A DNA stretch of 38,851 nucleotides from Chloroflexota bacterium (GTDB lineage: Bacteria; Chloroflexota; Anaerolineae; Promineifilales; Promineifilaceae), in the NCBI GenBank assembly GCA_020629055.1, contig JAHDEB010000037.1, positions 1 through 38,851 on the forward strand. The letters are read 5' to 3'. Shown in pieces: positions 25,985 to 34,694 of this stretch. The first letter of the stretch is position 1, and each line of letters begins with the position of its first letter. Under the pieces are notes generated by a model. It was given only the letters and a program-made list of their open reading frames with translations, did not search any database and was not told the origin of the DNA. A program made the position numbers and the translations under genes.

Positions 25985-28771
25985 ATGACATTAAATTTCG
26001 GAGACTTGCTCTCGAATGCCCTACATGACATCAAGCTTCACACGCGTAAAAAAATCGGCATTGTTCAAGATGAGATCGGTTACACGTTTGACCCCCATTT
26101 AACAGGTGATACGGTTGAGAGCTGGCGCTATCGCAAGGGGCCATCTACGCTTGAATTGCTCGAACAGTTGGCGGCCGCCATCATGGGTTATGGCTGCAAG
26201 GAACATGATCGTGAGTGGCTAGAAAAATTTCTAAAAGAGGGGCAGCACCCCTACGTTGGCGTGGTTTGTGATCGGCATTTTCCACCTCAGACAGATGCTG
26301 ATGTTGTGCAAAACGTCAAAACCAAGTTCTCTCCCCCACCCATTGCGGCCTACGCTCCACCCAGGTTAGAGCAATTTGTTGGTCGAGCGGTTGAACTTAA
26401 GCGGTTTCGCGCCTCTTTTGCACAACACAATTTGGCACTCATTTGCGGGATGGCCGGAATCGGAAAAACAACTTTAGCCACTAAACTAGCTTCCGAACAG
26501 CCGGATCAGTCGGCCGTTTTCTGGCACACCTTTCACGATAGCAATCTCCAGCCATTTATTCGGCGTATAGCCGGTTTTTTAGCAAACCATGGCCAATCTG
26601 ACCTATGGGAGATGATCGAATTGGCCCGACAGGAAGGGGGCAAGCCCCCAGAAACAGAAACCTGCCTAGATACGATTACCGCGCAGCTCAAGGCGCTCAA
26701 CGTTACCCTTTGTTTAGACGATTTGCAGTATGTAGATGATGATCCCGCATTTGGAGAGTTCCTGTCGAAATTGCAAGCAAATCAGGTGCAGCTGATCATT
26801 AGTGCTCGTCGCTTCCCATCTTTTTTGTCCGCCAGCCAACTCGAGATTGCCGGCCTATCAGCCGCCGATGTTTCCGCATTTTTAACCACGCGGGGCATCA
26901 TGCTACCGGCAGATCAAGTTGCCGGCCTGCATCGTTCTACAGGAGGGAACGGAGCATTTTTGACCTTGGCGGCCGTCGTTCTAAAGCATGCCAATGACCC
27001 GATTGATATCATCTCGAAACTGGCAACAGTTGATAGCATCGAGCGATTCTTAATGGAGGAAGTGAATGATCGTTTATCGGCTAATCAACAACGAGTTATG
27101 GAAGGGGTTGCGATTTTAGGCGGCTATCCTGGCACCCGTGATGTCTTGGAAGATATGCTAAATCAGCGAGATGTGCGCCGGACGTTGCAAGAGCTTACAG
27201 GGCAATTTTTGCTGATCACGAGTGAGGGGGATTACGGCCGAGAATACCATCAACATTCGATCATTCAGACCTTTTACTATGACCAACCTCGCCATCGGAC
27301 GCGACGTGAGCTGCACCTACGCGCGGCCGAATTTTATGAAAAGGAGGAGCTGGATCAATTTAAGGCGACTTTCCACTATGTTAAAGGGAAAAATGGGGAG
27401 CGGGCTACCCAAATTGTGACCAGATATCTGTGGCAGATTGTCAATCAGGGGATGGCTCGGCCGTTGGCCAAGCTGCTCGACGAGATACCGGAAGCGGTGC
27501 TGACCCAAAGCGATCAGTTTGAACTTTGGTTGGCACAGGGGCAGTTAGACACGCTTTTTGGGGATTTTGGGAATGGTCAAGAGGTGTTGCAAAAAGCGGC
27601 CGATAAATTGCAAGGGCTCCCCCAAAGTCAGGAAACTGACCTGTTGAAAGGTCGGGTTTGCTTACACATGGCAGAGTTGTTTGAACGCCAGTCACCTCCC
27701 GATGCTTTGAAATGGGGGGTGCGAGGGTTAGACATCACCTCTAAAACTGAAATTGATCTGATTCATCGGCTGTCTCTCATCATTGGGACAGCCAACCTTC
27801 ATATCGGGAATTTTGGTGCGGCGTTAGAGATGTTTTCCGATTTGGAAGAGCAGCAAGAGCTACTGCCCGATCATTTGCAGATTTCGCTACAAAGTAATAT
27901 GGCCGCAACCCAATGGAATATGGGCGATTTAAAAGAGGCCAAACGTTACATTGATGATGCGCTTCAGAAATCGATAGCTTCAAGAGATCATCGGATGACC
28001 GCTAGGATTCTTATTAACGCAGGCCCGATCAAATATTTAAGTGGGGATTGGCAGGGTGCAATCAGCGACCTATCTCATGGTTTAGACTTGGCATACAGGT
28101 TGGGCAATTCTACAAGCGTTACCGCTATCTCGATTAATTTAGGTTCTTGCCATCTAAATACTGGGGAGTTAGACCAAGCTGAAGAGCTTTTGACCGAAGG
28201 GCTAAAACAGGCGGCCGGAACCCACATTCAAATGGAGACAACCGCACTGATCCGTCTTGCTGAAATTGCAAATATCAAAGGTGAGACTGAATCTGCTTGG
28301 GCCATGATTGATAGAGCTGAAGTGCTCGCTGAAAAACACAATGATCAGCCATCTTTAACCTTGATTTACGCCGTCAAAGCATCTATTTTGCATCAACAAG
28401 GGTTGCTGAATGATGCTCAAAAGGCTGCAGAGCAGAGCGTGTCACTTTCTAGCGCATTGGGTGACAAAGTTACACTCGCCATTGCGCAAAGAGAATTAGG
28501 AAAGATTTTAAGAACACGGGGAAACGATGTGGAGGCTGGGAAATTGTTTACCCAAAGCATCCGAATTTTAGAGAACAACGGAGACCATCAAGCCGCCATT
28601 AGCCACATTGAGCAAGCGATAAATCTGCGCATGTCTCAAAATCATGACTTTGCTCGCGAGCATCTCATTGAGGCGGAAGCTATTTGTTCAGCTCTGGGTG
28701 CACAAAGAGAGTTGGATTTGATCCAGCTTGAATTCGAACGCCTCAATTCTGTATCATCCCATATTTCTTAA
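25985..28771 (+). CDS. STAND ATPase with TPR repeats and XRE-like N-terminus
   Basis: A 928-aa regulator-type protein. Residues 28-68 resemble a divergent XRE helix-turn-helix (TGDTVESWRYRKGPSTLELL is the recognition-helix and P-rich turn region). The ATPase starts near 130 (FVGRAVELKRF) with Walker A GMAGIGKT (155-162) and Walker B TLCLDD (241-246). From about 430 onward there are TPR-like repeats (for example the GNSTSVTAISINLGSCHLNTG region). It has the same overall plan as the regulator at 6289 but low sequence similarity, especially at the N-terminus. It is divergent from the lipoprotein/giant-protein unit, with a perfect palindrome between, and upstream of a secreted propeller gene. Control of these exported proteins is a reasonable guess. 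Confidence 0.8.
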   Translation: MTLNFGDLLSNALHDIKLHTRKKIGIVQDEIGYTFDPHLTGDTVESWRYRKGPSTLELLEQLAAAIMGYGCKEHDREWLEKFLKEGQHPYVGVVCDRHFPPQTDADVVQNVKTKFSPPPIAAYAPPRLEQFVGRAVELKRFRASFAQHNLALICGMAGIGKTTLATKLASEQPDQSAVFWHTFHDSNLQPFIRRIAGFLANHGQSDLWEMIELARQEGGKPPETETCLDTITAQLKALNVTLCLDDLQYVDDDPAFGEFLSKLQANQVQLIISARRFPSFLSASQLEIAGLSAADVSAFLTTRGIMLPADQVAGLHRSTGGNGAFLTLAAVVLKHANDPIDIISKLATVDSIERFLMEEVNDRLSANQQRVMEGVAILGGYPGTRDVLEDMLNQRDVRRTLQELTGQFLLITSEGDYGREYHQHSIIQTFYYDQPRHRTRRELHLRAAEFYEKEELDQFKATFHYVKGKNGERATQIVTRYLWQIVNQGMARPLAKLLDEIPEAVLTQSDQFELWLAQGQLDTLFGDFGNGQEVLQKAADKLQGLPQSQETDLLKGRVCLHMAELFERQSPPDALKWGVRGLDITSKTEIDLIHRLSLIIGTANLHIGNFGAALEMFSDLEEQQELLPDHLQISLQSNMAATQWNMGDLKEAKRYIDDALQKSIASRDHRMTARILINAGPIKYLSGDWQGAISDLSHGLDLAYRLGNSTSVTAISINLGSCHLNTGELDQAEELLTEGLKQAAGTHIQMETTALIRLAEIANIKGETESAWAMIDRAEVLAEKHNDQPSLTLIYAVKASILHQQGLLNDAQKAAEQSVSLSSALGDKVTLAIAQRELGKILRTRGNDVEAGKLFTQSIRILENNGDHQAAISHIEQAINLRMSQNHDFAREHLIEAEAICSALGAQRELDLIQLEFERLNSVSSHIS

Positions 28772-28817
28772 GCAGTGCCTCTGCAAATTCTGCCAAAAGA
28801 GGGGCTAATACACTAGT

Positions 28818-28865
28818 GCTTCGCCAAACTTCTTTTGAATGGTAGTTGTTTTAGAATGGCGAAGC
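28818..28865. other. Inverted repeat downstream of the second STAND gene
   Basis: GCTTCGCCA (28818-28826) and TGGCGAAGC (28857-28865) are perfect 9-bp arms around a 30-nt loop, about 45 bp past the stop codon at 28771. There is no good T-run, so a terminator is only possible. A short palindrome GAACA-G-TGTTC (29000-29010) lies further on, next to the ribosome-binding site of the following gene. Confidence 0.35.
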
Positions 28866-29026
28866 CTAAAGTGTTTGTTTTAATCATTTACCCAGCAATA
28901 GTTGTTAGGTCAAACACTAGAAATTAAGCTGAATGTTTTTCTGAACGCTCGTCAGACTTTTTGCTCATCAAATTTTGTAACCTGTTGAAACTAATAATGG
29001 AACAGTGTTCTTGGAGGTTTTAGCTC

Positions 29027-31330
29027 ATGAAATCGAATCGTTTTTTTGCATATATTCTTGTATTTGGTGCCGCTGTAATAACTTTGATTGTAGGATCCGA
29101 TGCATCTGCACTGCCAGGTGGTTGGATCGTTGATTCGACCCATGCTCCTTATCGCATTGAGCGTGTTTGCAGAGATGGAATAGAGGTGACAGCTGTTGTT
29201 GCGAAGCAATTCGAAGATATTGGTGGCGACAAAGTAAATCTCGATCCTCCTCGATTTTATGATGGTGAGATTACGGCGGATTTCGAATCACCTGCAAACT
29301 TGCCGTTGCAAGAAGAGTACATAGAGAAAATAGGCCGAGGGAAACGGGTTCATATTACGGAAGCGCAAGAGACATCGATTCAATATTCCGGGGAAGAAAC
29401 CTTTTTATATGACACCTTTGTGATGCCATTTATCAAAGAGATGGATCTAGGTGCTAACATCCTGTTGGGTCACAGCAATTTCTATGCGGTTGCAAATCGT
29501 GTAGAACAGGTCGAGGATTGTTTTTACTTTGATTACCCAGCCAATCAAGATCATACTTTTACCAGTAGCGAAATTTTACTTCCTTCGGCCGAAACCATAA
29601 GTTTTGGCCGCGTCTCATACACGGTTGAGCAACTGCCCACTACAGGCGAAGTTAAGCTCAATAACTCAACAACGCTGGCTGAAGGAGACCGATTTACACA
29701 AAAAGTGTTCATTGCAGGTGGAAGTGAACTTAATTACATCACTTCCAGCCCCACAGCTGACGCCCAGACAATCAAGCTATCTGTCAACGGTATTGATCGA
29801 CTGACCAATGCAAATGGGCATTCTTACAACCCATCGATTTCGGCCGATGGTTCCTACGTCTCTTTCACCTCTGATGGTGATGACTTTACCTCGATGAGCA
29901 CCGGTGGTAATAGCCAGATCTATCGCTTCACCATGGACGGCCGAACGGTTGAAGGCATCTCGCTCATTGCGGGCGACTCTAACTTTAACCAAGGGGACAG
30001 CTTCGGTAATGGGGACTCAGGGCAATCTGCAATTTCACCAGACGGACAAACTATTTCATTTTCTTCAACCGCAAATGATATGGTCAAAGAAAATGATTTC
30101 TTCTGTTACCGAAAAGATGACAATAACGGGGCTCGAGATGTGTTCACTTGGCGTCGTTTTCTTATGAGCAGTGAATCAAAAATTGAGCGACACTCTATGT
30201 TTAGGCAATCTGGGTTTTGTGAACCAACTGATTTAAACTCAGATAGCCCCGCACTAGCAGATGAGCGTGCAGGCAACTTTGAGATGGCATTCAATACCTT
30301 TTCACAACTTTCATATCCTAACTATCAAGACAATAATGGAGAGTTAGACATTGTGGCTTACGATGGATTTTATAATGAGCCAGTTTATGATACAGCCAAT
30401 AATACCCCCATTATTGTGATACCAACTCTAGTTGTCCCCACAATTCCACCCATTATTATCCCAAGAGAGGGAGATGAAGTCGCAATTGCACCGCAGGCTA
30501 CACCCCAAGCACCGAATGCGCCTAGTCTTGATCCAGACATTTCGGCCGATGGGAACGTCATCGTTTATGAGTCATTTGCTACAGATTTGATCAGAACCTT
30601 GTCGGGCCGACCCGCAGACACCAATGACCTGGTAGATATTTACGCCAGTGTACGCAATGATGCCGATGATGGCTGGTTTATGCGTCGCATTTCACTCACT
30701 TCAGATGAGAAAGCCACAGCCGGTGGCGATTCACGGAACCCAACCGTTTCAATGTACGGCAATCACATCGCCTTTCAATCAAAAGCAAATAACCTCGATC
30801 CGGCCGCAACCACCGGTAACTGGCAAATATTTGTACGTGATCAAGATGCTGGCTGTACGACACTTCTATCAACTCACTCCGATAACACATTGGGCAATGG
30901 TGACTCAATAGATCCATCTATTTCAGCAGATGGCCGGTTTGTCGCCTTCACATCTTTTGCAAATAACCTAGTTGACGATGACACCAACGGGTTCACAGAT
31001 ATTTTTGTCATCGATCGGGATGTGGATGAAACGGGTGAATTTTATAGTGACAAAGAAAATTGTGTGCCTTCCCCCAGCCGAACATTCAGGGTGTCTATCG
31101 GGGCTGATGGCATGCAGGGTGATGATGATTCGTATCAGCCAGACATTTCACTAAATGGTGAATTTGTTGCCTTCACCTCAGATGCGACGACGCTTGTTGC
31201 TGATGATATGAATGGGTACAGTGATATTTTTGTTCACTACATTGGCTACACTAGAGAGATTGTATTAACTGCAGCTTCAGAACCAGCATTTGCATACGCG
31301 GTCTATTTGCCGTTCGTCAGCGGGCCGTAA
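29027..31330 (+). CDS. Secreted beta-propeller (PD40/TolB-like) protein with C-terminal YLPFV motif
   Basis: A 767-aa exported protein with a GGAGG site 9-10 nt upstream of the ATG and a signal peptide (core FFAYILVFGAAVITLIVG). The central and C-terminal parts carry at least six propeller-blade signatures of the SxDGxxVxFxS type: SADGSYVSFTSDGDD, SPDGQTISFSSTANDM, SADGNVIVYESFATDL, SMYGNHIAFQSKANNL, SADGRFVAFTSFANNL and SLNGEFVAFTSDATTL. Several are followed by DIF/DIY strands. A Pro/Ile/Val-rich insert near residues 460-490 separates two sets of blades. The N-terminal 250 residues are unassigned. It ends AYAVYLPFVSGP, the shared secreted-protein tail. Binding or scaffolding at the cell surface is likely, and no enzyme site is visible. 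Confidence 0.75.
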   Translation: MKSNRFFAYILVFGAAVITLIVGSDASALPGGWIVDSTHAPYRIERVCRDGIEVTAVVAKQFEDIGGDKVNLDPPRFYDGEITADFESPANLPLQEEYIEKIGRGKRVHITEAQETSIQYSGEETFLYDTFVMPFIKEMDLGANILLGHSNFYAVANRVEQVEDCFYFDYPANQDHTFTSSEILLPSAETISFGRVSYTVEQLPTTGEVKLNNSTTLAEGDRFTQKVFIAGGSELNYITSSPTADAQTIKLSVNGIDRLTNANGHSYNPSISADGSYVSFTSDGDDFTSMSTGGNSQIYRFTMDGRTVEGISLIAGDSNFNQGDSFGNGDSGQSAISPDGQTISFSSTANDMVKENDFFCYRKDDNNGARDVFTWRRFLMSSESKIERHSMFRQSGFCEPTDLNSDSPALADERAGNFEMAFNTFSQLSYPNYQDNNGELDIVAYDGFYNEPVYDTANNTPIIVIPTLVVPTIPPIIIPREGDEVAIAPQATPQAPNAPSLDPDISADGNVIVYESFATDLIRTLSGRPADTNDLVDIYASVRNDADDGWFMRRISLTSDEKATAGGDSRNPTVSMYGNHIAFQSKANNLDPAATTGNWQIFVRDQDAGCTTLLSTHSDNTLGNGDSIDPSISADGRFVAFTSFANNLVDDDTNGFTDIFVIDRDVDETGEFYSDKENCVPSPSRTFRVSIGADGMQGDDDSYQPDISLNGEFVAFTSDATTLVADDMNGYSDIFVHYIGYTREIVLTAASEPAFAYAVYLPFVSGP

Positions 31331-31429
31331 CGAATCGATCCTTCGAACTTTCTCAACGCTTTCGCGTACAACAGTTAAATCTGATGCCGGTGGAGAGCTG
31401 CCAAAGGGGGCGATGAAGCCTGATTTTAG

Positions 31430-32788
31430 TTACTGGGAGATCGGCCAGCGGATATCCACCGTCGTGCCATCTCCCAGCCCCTGGCTGGATATCTCCATTT
31501 CACCGTTGTAAAGCTGCATGATCGACATGACTAGGGCCAGCCCTAAGCCGGTCCCTGCGACGGCGCGAGAATGGGCTTGGTCCACACGAAAGAAGCGCTT
31601 GCCGATATTGGGCATGTCTTCGGACGAAATCCCCTCTCCGTTGTCGGCCACGGTAACAATCATTTGACCCCCATCTTGCTTTAAATTGACCGACACCCGG
31701 CCGTGTGTCGGGGTGTATTTAATGCCATTGCTAATGATATTGCGATAAACCGATTCGACATGGTTTAGGTTTGCCGTTAGCAATAGGGTGTCTATTGTTG
31801 ACAGTTCTAAATCGATCTGCTTTTCAGCCGCTTGTGGCTCGAACTCCCCGAAAATTTTTTTGAGCAGTCTGGCCGCATCAACTTGCTCGGTCCCGGCCGA
31901 AAGCCGTTTTGCGTCGATACGAGAGAGCAGGAGAAGGTCGTCAACCAAACCGGACATCCGCTTTACTTCACTGTCGATTTCTTCGACAAATTCCTCTTTC
32001 GTTTGCTCATCCAACCCACCGTCTATCATCATTTCAGTACGCAGCCGAATGGTTGTAAGCGGGGTACGCAGCTCGTGTGATGCGTTGCTGGCGAAGGCAC
32101 GTTGATCGGCAACAATCGATTCAACTTGGGTCGCCATCGTGTTAAACGCCTGCCCGACCGCCCCGATCTCATCTTGGCTAGGGTTTTCAACCCGTTGAGA
32201 CAAATCTCCGGCCGCCATGTTTAGCGCTGTCTGTTGCAGATCTCCCAAAGGCTGTGTCATCGAAGTGATAAGCCAAAGCGTGGCGGAAATCCCCAAAAGA
32301 GTAAAAGCAGCAAAGACGCTCCAGAAGGTAATAAGACGTTGACGCACATTCGCAGCCGGGATAGAGCGGGGAACATTGATTTGGATATACCCTTCCAGAT
32401 CATCTCCGTCCCGAACTTCGGCCGATGCGATAATCTGCCGAACATTATTAGCGTCTGACTCGATCACATAGCCGGTCGTACTTACCAACCGAAATGGATC
32501 GGTTGCCGTGGTGGATTGGACCGCTTTGGCCGAGTTGAACAGCGTCACTTCGCCACCTAAATTATCAGCCACCTGCTGTATGACCGTGTCAGCCCCTTGC
32601 GGATTGTATTCTAGCGTCTCGGCCAAGCGGCTACCCAGCGACAGCGCTTGAATTTGCAATAGGTTGCCGTAGTCAGCAATGGTGCTGTTGATGATCTGAT
32701 TTGAGGACCAGAGCGTTAAACCACCAAATCCGATAAACAAAACCGCAAGATAAAAAGTGATCAGGCGAGAACGCAGAGAAATTAGCAT
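31430..32788 (-). CDS. Sensor histidine kinase (HAMP, HisKA, HATPase)
   Basis: A 452-aa membrane kinase. The ATG at 32786-32788 is preferred over one 14 codons upstream that would overlap the response-regulator gene. It puts the first membrane helix (ITFYLAVLFIGFGGLTLW) near the N-terminus. An extracytoplasmic sensor region of about 110 residues, a second helix (near 155-175), a HAMP linker, and HisKA with phospho-acceptor His238 (SNASHELRTP) follow. The ATPase domain has the N box (NIISNGIKYTP), G1 (VADNGEGIS) and G2 (GTGLGLALV). It is the last gene of a minus-strand train and lies 7 bp after its cognate regulator. The stimulus is unknown. The neighbouring redox genes make an envelope redox or metal signal plausible. 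Confidence 0.93.
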   Translation of the reverse strand: MLISLRSRLITFYLAVLFIGFGGLTLWSSNQIINSTIADYGNLLQIQALSLGSRLAETLEYNPQGADTVIQQVADNLGGEVTLFNSAKAVQSTTATDPFRLVSTTGYVIESDANNVRQIIASAEVRDGDDLEGYIQINVPRSIPAANVRQRLITFWSVFAAFTLLGISATLWLITSMTQPLGDLQQTALNMAAGDLSQRVENPSQDEIGAVGQAFNTMATQVESIVADQRAFASNASHELRTPLTTIRLRTEMMIDGGLDEQTKEEFVEEIDSEVKRMSGLVDDLLLLSRIDAKRLSAGTEQVDAARLLKKIFGEFEPQAAEKQIDLELSTIDTLLLTANLNHVESVYRNIISNGIKYTPTHGRVSVNLKQDGGQMIVTVADNGEGISSEDMPNIGKRFFRVDQAHSRAVAGTGLGLALVMSIMQLYNGEMEISSQGLGDGTTVDIRWPISQ

Positions 32789-32795
32789 CGTTTTG

Positions 32796-33485
32796 TTATT
32801 CCCCAGCCAAAAAGCGATAGCCCACACCACGAACGGTTTGAATCATAATCGGGTTGCTCGGGTCATCCTCGATCTTTTCGCGCAGCCAACGAATGTGTAC
32901 GTCTAAGGTGCGGGTATCCCCCAGCCAGTCGGTCCCCCAAACGAGGTCAAAAATTTCAGCCCGATCAACCACTTGCCCCTTTTTATTCATGAGAAGGGTC
33001 AAAAGCTCAAATTCTTTGTAGCGTAAGGTTAGATCGGTGTCACCTCGGGTGACGGTACGGCGATCAAAGTTAATCGATAAGTCACCGATGGTTACCATTT
33101 GTTCTGGGATGGGGGTTTGGTCGATCACCACCCGCCGCAGCATCGCTTTGATACGGGCGGCCAGCTCACGTGCGCTGAACGGCTTGGTAATATAGTCGTC
33201 CGCCCCTAATTCTAGCCCCAAAATACGGTCGATTTCTTCGCTCATGGCGGTTAGCATCAGGATGGGAACTCCACTTTTGGCACGCAGTTCACGACAGACG
33301 TCCCAGCCGTTCATTTCGGGCATCATCACATCGAGTACAACGATGTCCGGCCGGGTCGCGAGAGCCTTCTCTAACCCGACTTTGCCATTTTCAGCGATGT
33401 CTACCGTGTATCCTTGCCCCTCTAATGAGCGGGCCAGTGGGCGGGTAATCATCGGGTCGTCATCAATTAATAAAATCGTCGTCAT
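32796..33485 (-). CDS. OmpR/PhoB-family response regulator
   Basis: A 229-aa two-domain regulator. The receiver has the acidic pocket IDDD (7-10), phospho-acceptor Asp52 (LDVMMP), Thr79 (MLTA) and Lys101 (ITKPF). The C-terminal winged helix includes LTLRYKEFELLTLLMNKKGQVV and the final GVGYRF motif. The family binds tandem direct repeats with 10-11 bp spacing, and such repeats occur upstream of nearby genes at 35229-35268 and 36347-36421. It is cotranscribed with the kinase downstream. No clear Shine-Dalgarno sequence precedes its ATG, and an unusually long nested hairpin lies between it and the heme membrane protein gene. Confidence 0.95.
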   Translation of the reverse strand: MTTILLIDDDPMITRPLARSLEGQGYTVDIAENGKVGLEKALATRPDIVVLDVMMPEMNGWDVCRELRAKSGVPILMLTAMSEEIDRILGLELGADDYITKPFSARELAARIKAMLRRVVIDQTPIPEQMVTIGDLSINFDRRTVTRGDTDLTLRYKEFELLTLLMNKKGQVVDRAEIFDLVWGTDWLGDTRTLDVHIRWLREKIEDDPSNPIMIQTVRGVGYRFLAGE

Positions 33486-33503
33486 TTCAGTTTTTTGGGG
33501 TTT

Positions 33504-33566
33504 AGCGATCTGATAAAAAGGTGTGATTAAAGCGGGCTCCCGGTTACACCTGATGGTCAGATCGCT
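33504..33566 (-). other. Nested inverted repeat in the gene train
   Basis: Three nested stems share one axis: AGCGATCTGA (33504-33513) with TCAGATCGCT (33557-33566), AGGTGT (33519-33524) with ACACCT (33546-33551), and CGGG (33533-33536) with CCCG (33539-33542). It fills the spacer after the heme-protein stop. There is no T-run on the minus strand, so an mRNA stabiliser, processing site or operator for the two-component genes is more likely than a terminator. Confidence 0.5.
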
Positions 33567-33572
33567 GACCGG

Positions 33573-34250
33573 TTATTTTCTCTTTTTGCTGGTAATCGCA
33601 TCAAATATACGATAGATGGTTAAAAACAACACACTAAATCCACTGACCCCGTACATGGTTGCTAACTGGGCCGTATCGGTGCCGGCCATCCACCCATGCG
33701 CGGTTGCAAAAATAAAGGCGACAAAAGTTAAATAATGGATCTTTCGCCAATTTTTCTGGCCAATCGTTTTGCGCATGTAAAAGGTGACGGTCGTAATTAG
33801 CATCAAGTATAGGGCGATGATGCCAACCCCGACCCACATCGGATTATAAGGCCCGATAAATGGGATTAAAAGATGGGCGACCGTGTAAGTGTAGTAGGTG
33901 TCATAGAGCAAAACGAAGGCATGGAATACTGAAAGCCCGATACCGGTCCATGATAACCATTCGTGCATGGCCAACGATACGGCCGGTGGGACTAAATCCT
34001 TGACCAATTTTGTGCTGAGCAGCAACCCCCAAAGGGTAGATGCTGTGATGGTCAAATAGCCAACGGTGCCGCTAGACCGGCTGAGGAACCAAGCCGCTTT
34101 TTCACCAACAAGCCAGACGGGCAATTGTGGGATGAGCCAAGGAATAACCCACCAGATAACAGCAAAAATGACGAGTGGAACCCACCATGAGTAGCTGTAC
34201 TGATCTTCATATTCGTCGACCGAGCTGGCTGATTGAGTTGAATTTGTCAT
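33573..34250 (-). CDS. Ferric-reductase-like transmembrane heme b protein
   Basis: A 225-aa integral membrane protein with about six hydrophobic segments. It has the paired-histidine layout of the ferric reductase/NOX/MsrQ superfamily: His96 and His110 (13 residues between) on one helix, and His172 and His185 (12 between) on another. These would ligate two hemes and carry electrons across the membrane. There is no NAD(P)H- or FAD-binding domain, so, as with MsrQ and YedZ, electrons must come from a partner. It lies in the same train as apbE, B1 and A1. FRD-type membrane proteins are known to occur with ApbE-flavinylated partners, so an extracytoplasmic flavin redox chain is the main hypothesis. 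Confidence 0.8.
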   Translation of the reverse strand: MTNSTQSASSVDEYEDQYSYSWWVPLVIFAVIWWVIPWLIPQLPVWLVGEKAAWFLSRSSGTVGYLTITASTLWGLLLSTKLVKDLVPPAVSLAMHEWLSWTGIGLSVFHAFVLLYDTYYTYTVAHLLIPFIGPYNPMWVGVGIIALYLMLITTVTFYMRKTIGQKNWRKIHYLTFVAFIFATAHGWMAGTDTAQLATMYGVSGFSVLFLTIYRIFDAITSKKRK

Positions 34251-34379
34251 GAGATTTCCAATTGATAGGGATAGGAGAAAGAGAGAAGAGATAGAGAGGT
34301 GCTTGGGTTAACTGTTTCGATTCTCGAAATGACTGGCTTTGCACATCCTCTATCCCTGTCCCATGTCTCTATCGATTCA

Positions 34380-34694
34380 TTAATTTGACGACCGGCTTTT
34401 TGCAACCGGCTTAGGAATCTGATCGGCCGAAACCACGTCGGGAATCGGATCGAGCGTTAGGGTAAAGCCTTCTGTGGTGCTAGACCCTTGGATCTCGATC
34501 ACTTGAGCCACCGGTTCGGGTGCCGGTTCGGCCGCGGTTGTTGTATCGGTTTGGGCCATGAGATCTGCCCCAAGGTAGGTGGCTAGCACGCTGCCTAAGG
34601 CCAAGGTCGTTTTCAACAGTTTGGGGTCAAGGGCCGACGGTCGTTTACGCTTTTTCGGTGTATCAGCCACTATATTCACCTTCTTCCTCGCCAT
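34380..34694 (-). CDS. B1: small membrane-anchored protein with conserved IPDV/IP-PV tail
   Basis: The frame is open to 34802, but those first 36 codons are an out-of-frame reading of the Glu-rich tail of A1. The ATG at 34692-34694 has GAGGAG upstream and overlaps the A1 stop by 32 bp, so translation is probably coupled. The 104-aa product starts basic (MARKKVNIVADTPKKRKRPS). One membrane helix follows (TTLALGSVLATYLGADLMA), then a Pro/Thr/Val-rich external segment ending PIPDV...QIPKPVAKSRSSN. The helix pattern and the ending match B2 (37341-37829), with which it shares gene order after an acidic-tail partner. I recognise no known family. A structural or adaptor role beside the heme protein is inferred. 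Confidence 0.7.
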   Translation of the reverse strand: MARKKVNIVADTPKKRKRPSALDPKLLKTTLALGSVLATYLGADLMAQTDTTTAAEPAPEPVAQVIEIQGSSTTEGFTLTLDPIPDVVSADQIPKPVAKSRSSN

